From Reclinomonas americana ATCC 50394 (lineage: Eukaryota > Jakobida > Jakobea > Jakobida): a DNA stretch of 20,261 nucleotides. This document shows, in pieces, positions 19,900 through 20,261 of this stretch. Both the position numbers and the translations under genes were made by a program. Below the pieces are notes generated by a model that searched no databases, had not been told where the DNA came from, and saw nothing but the letters and a program-made list of their open reading frames with translations. Location of the stretch: the NCBI GenBank assembly GCA_048213135.1, contig AFZH01022035.1, positions 1 through 20,261 of the forward strand. The letters are read 5' to 3'. Positions within the stretch are counted from its first letter, which is position 1, and each line of letters opens with the position of its first letter.

Positions 19900-20261
19900 G
19901 AGAACACATTGCATGGAGTATTCAGAGGGAGGTGAGACAGATGAGAATCGAGTGGAAGGGACTGAAAAGAATCAGAGAGGAAGAGGGGAAGGTGAACACA
20001 GCAAATGGAGTGTTGAGAGAGAGGCGAGACGGATGAGAATCGAGTGGAAGGGATTGAATAGAAACAGAGAGAGGGGGGAGAGGAGCACAGCGCATGGATT
20101 GTTGAGGATGAGAATGGAGTGGAATGGATTGAAAAGAAACAGAGAGAGAGAGAGAGAGAGGAGAGGGGAAGAGGGGAAGAGGGGAAAAGAGATACAGAGA
20201 ATGGAGCAGTGAGAATGAAGTGGAAGGGACTGAAAAGAAACAGAGAGAGAGAGAGAGAGAG
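19900..20261. repeat. Degenerate minisatellite, four partial copies, running off the right edge
   Basis: Four copies share the core GATGAGAATCGAGTGGAAGG followed by ACTGAAAAGAAACAGAGAG. The equivalent GAGAAT-containing points are near 19941, 20033, 20108 and 20209, so the spacing is 92, 75 and about 101 bp. The copies differ by base changes and by the length of the GA or GGGGAA filler between cores; the third and fourth are joined by several GGGGAAGA units. The last copy ends in a GA run at the window edge, so the array probably continues. It is expected to lie within an ATG2 intron or upstream of that gene. Confidence 0.8.

Noticed and set aside
19596-20261. Long ORFs on both strands in the GA-rich region as genes
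   Set aside because: They encode only alternating Glu/Arg or Ser/Leu stretches dictated by dinucleotide repeats, with both strands open because of base composition.
19900-20261. CRISPR-like array
   Set aside because: Copies are diverged and unevenly spaced, spacers are simple GA filler, and the genome is clearly eukaryotic.

Overview
This is nuclear DNA from a eukaryote, almost certainly a protist. The genes are densely interrupted by very short spliceosomal introns: I infer 76 in four genes, 67 of them 59-80 nt long. Genes are packed 85-400 bp apart, coding sequence is GC-rich, and TGA, TAG and TAA all end reading frames, so the code is standard. Nothing points to a bacterium, organelle or virus. 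I cannot name the species; stramenopile, rhizarian or opisthokont-related protists would all fit.

Layout, left to right: (1) the 3' end of an unknown plus-strand gene (2-166); (2) a convergent small minus-strand ORF with one hydrophobic segment and an acidic tail (204-677); (3) a 15-exon plus-strand gene (984-4235) for a 755-residue Pro/Met-rich and coiled-coil protein that I do not recognise; (4) a 17-exon plus-strand gene (4635-8977) for a 1,050-residue unrecognised protein with two CxxC pairs and an SR-like plus acidic tail; (5) a 20-exon minus-strand gene (12394-9092) for a complete 669-residue long-chain acyl-CoA synthetase; (6) a minus-strand gene (19595-12480, 28 exons seen) for the autophagy lipid-transfer protein ATG2, whose N-terminal chorein part lies beyond the right edge; (7) a GA-rich minisatellite block (about 19600-20261), probably inside the first visible ATG2 intron.

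The exon models were built by hand from GT-AG sites, phase and protein sense. In each complete model the exons sum to a multiple of three and give one open protein. Single boundaries may still be wrong, especially in genes 3 and 4, for which I know no homologue.

Functionally, ATG2 and the acyl-CoA synthetase lie head to tail with 85 bp between them. ATG2 moves phospholipid to the growing phagophore, and in yeast the acyl-CoA synthetase Faa1 feeds local phospholipid synthesis there, so the pairing is suggestive, though it could be chance. The two unrecognised large proteins are the best candidates for undescribed biology. I saw no mobile element, tRNA, rRNA or CRISPR array.
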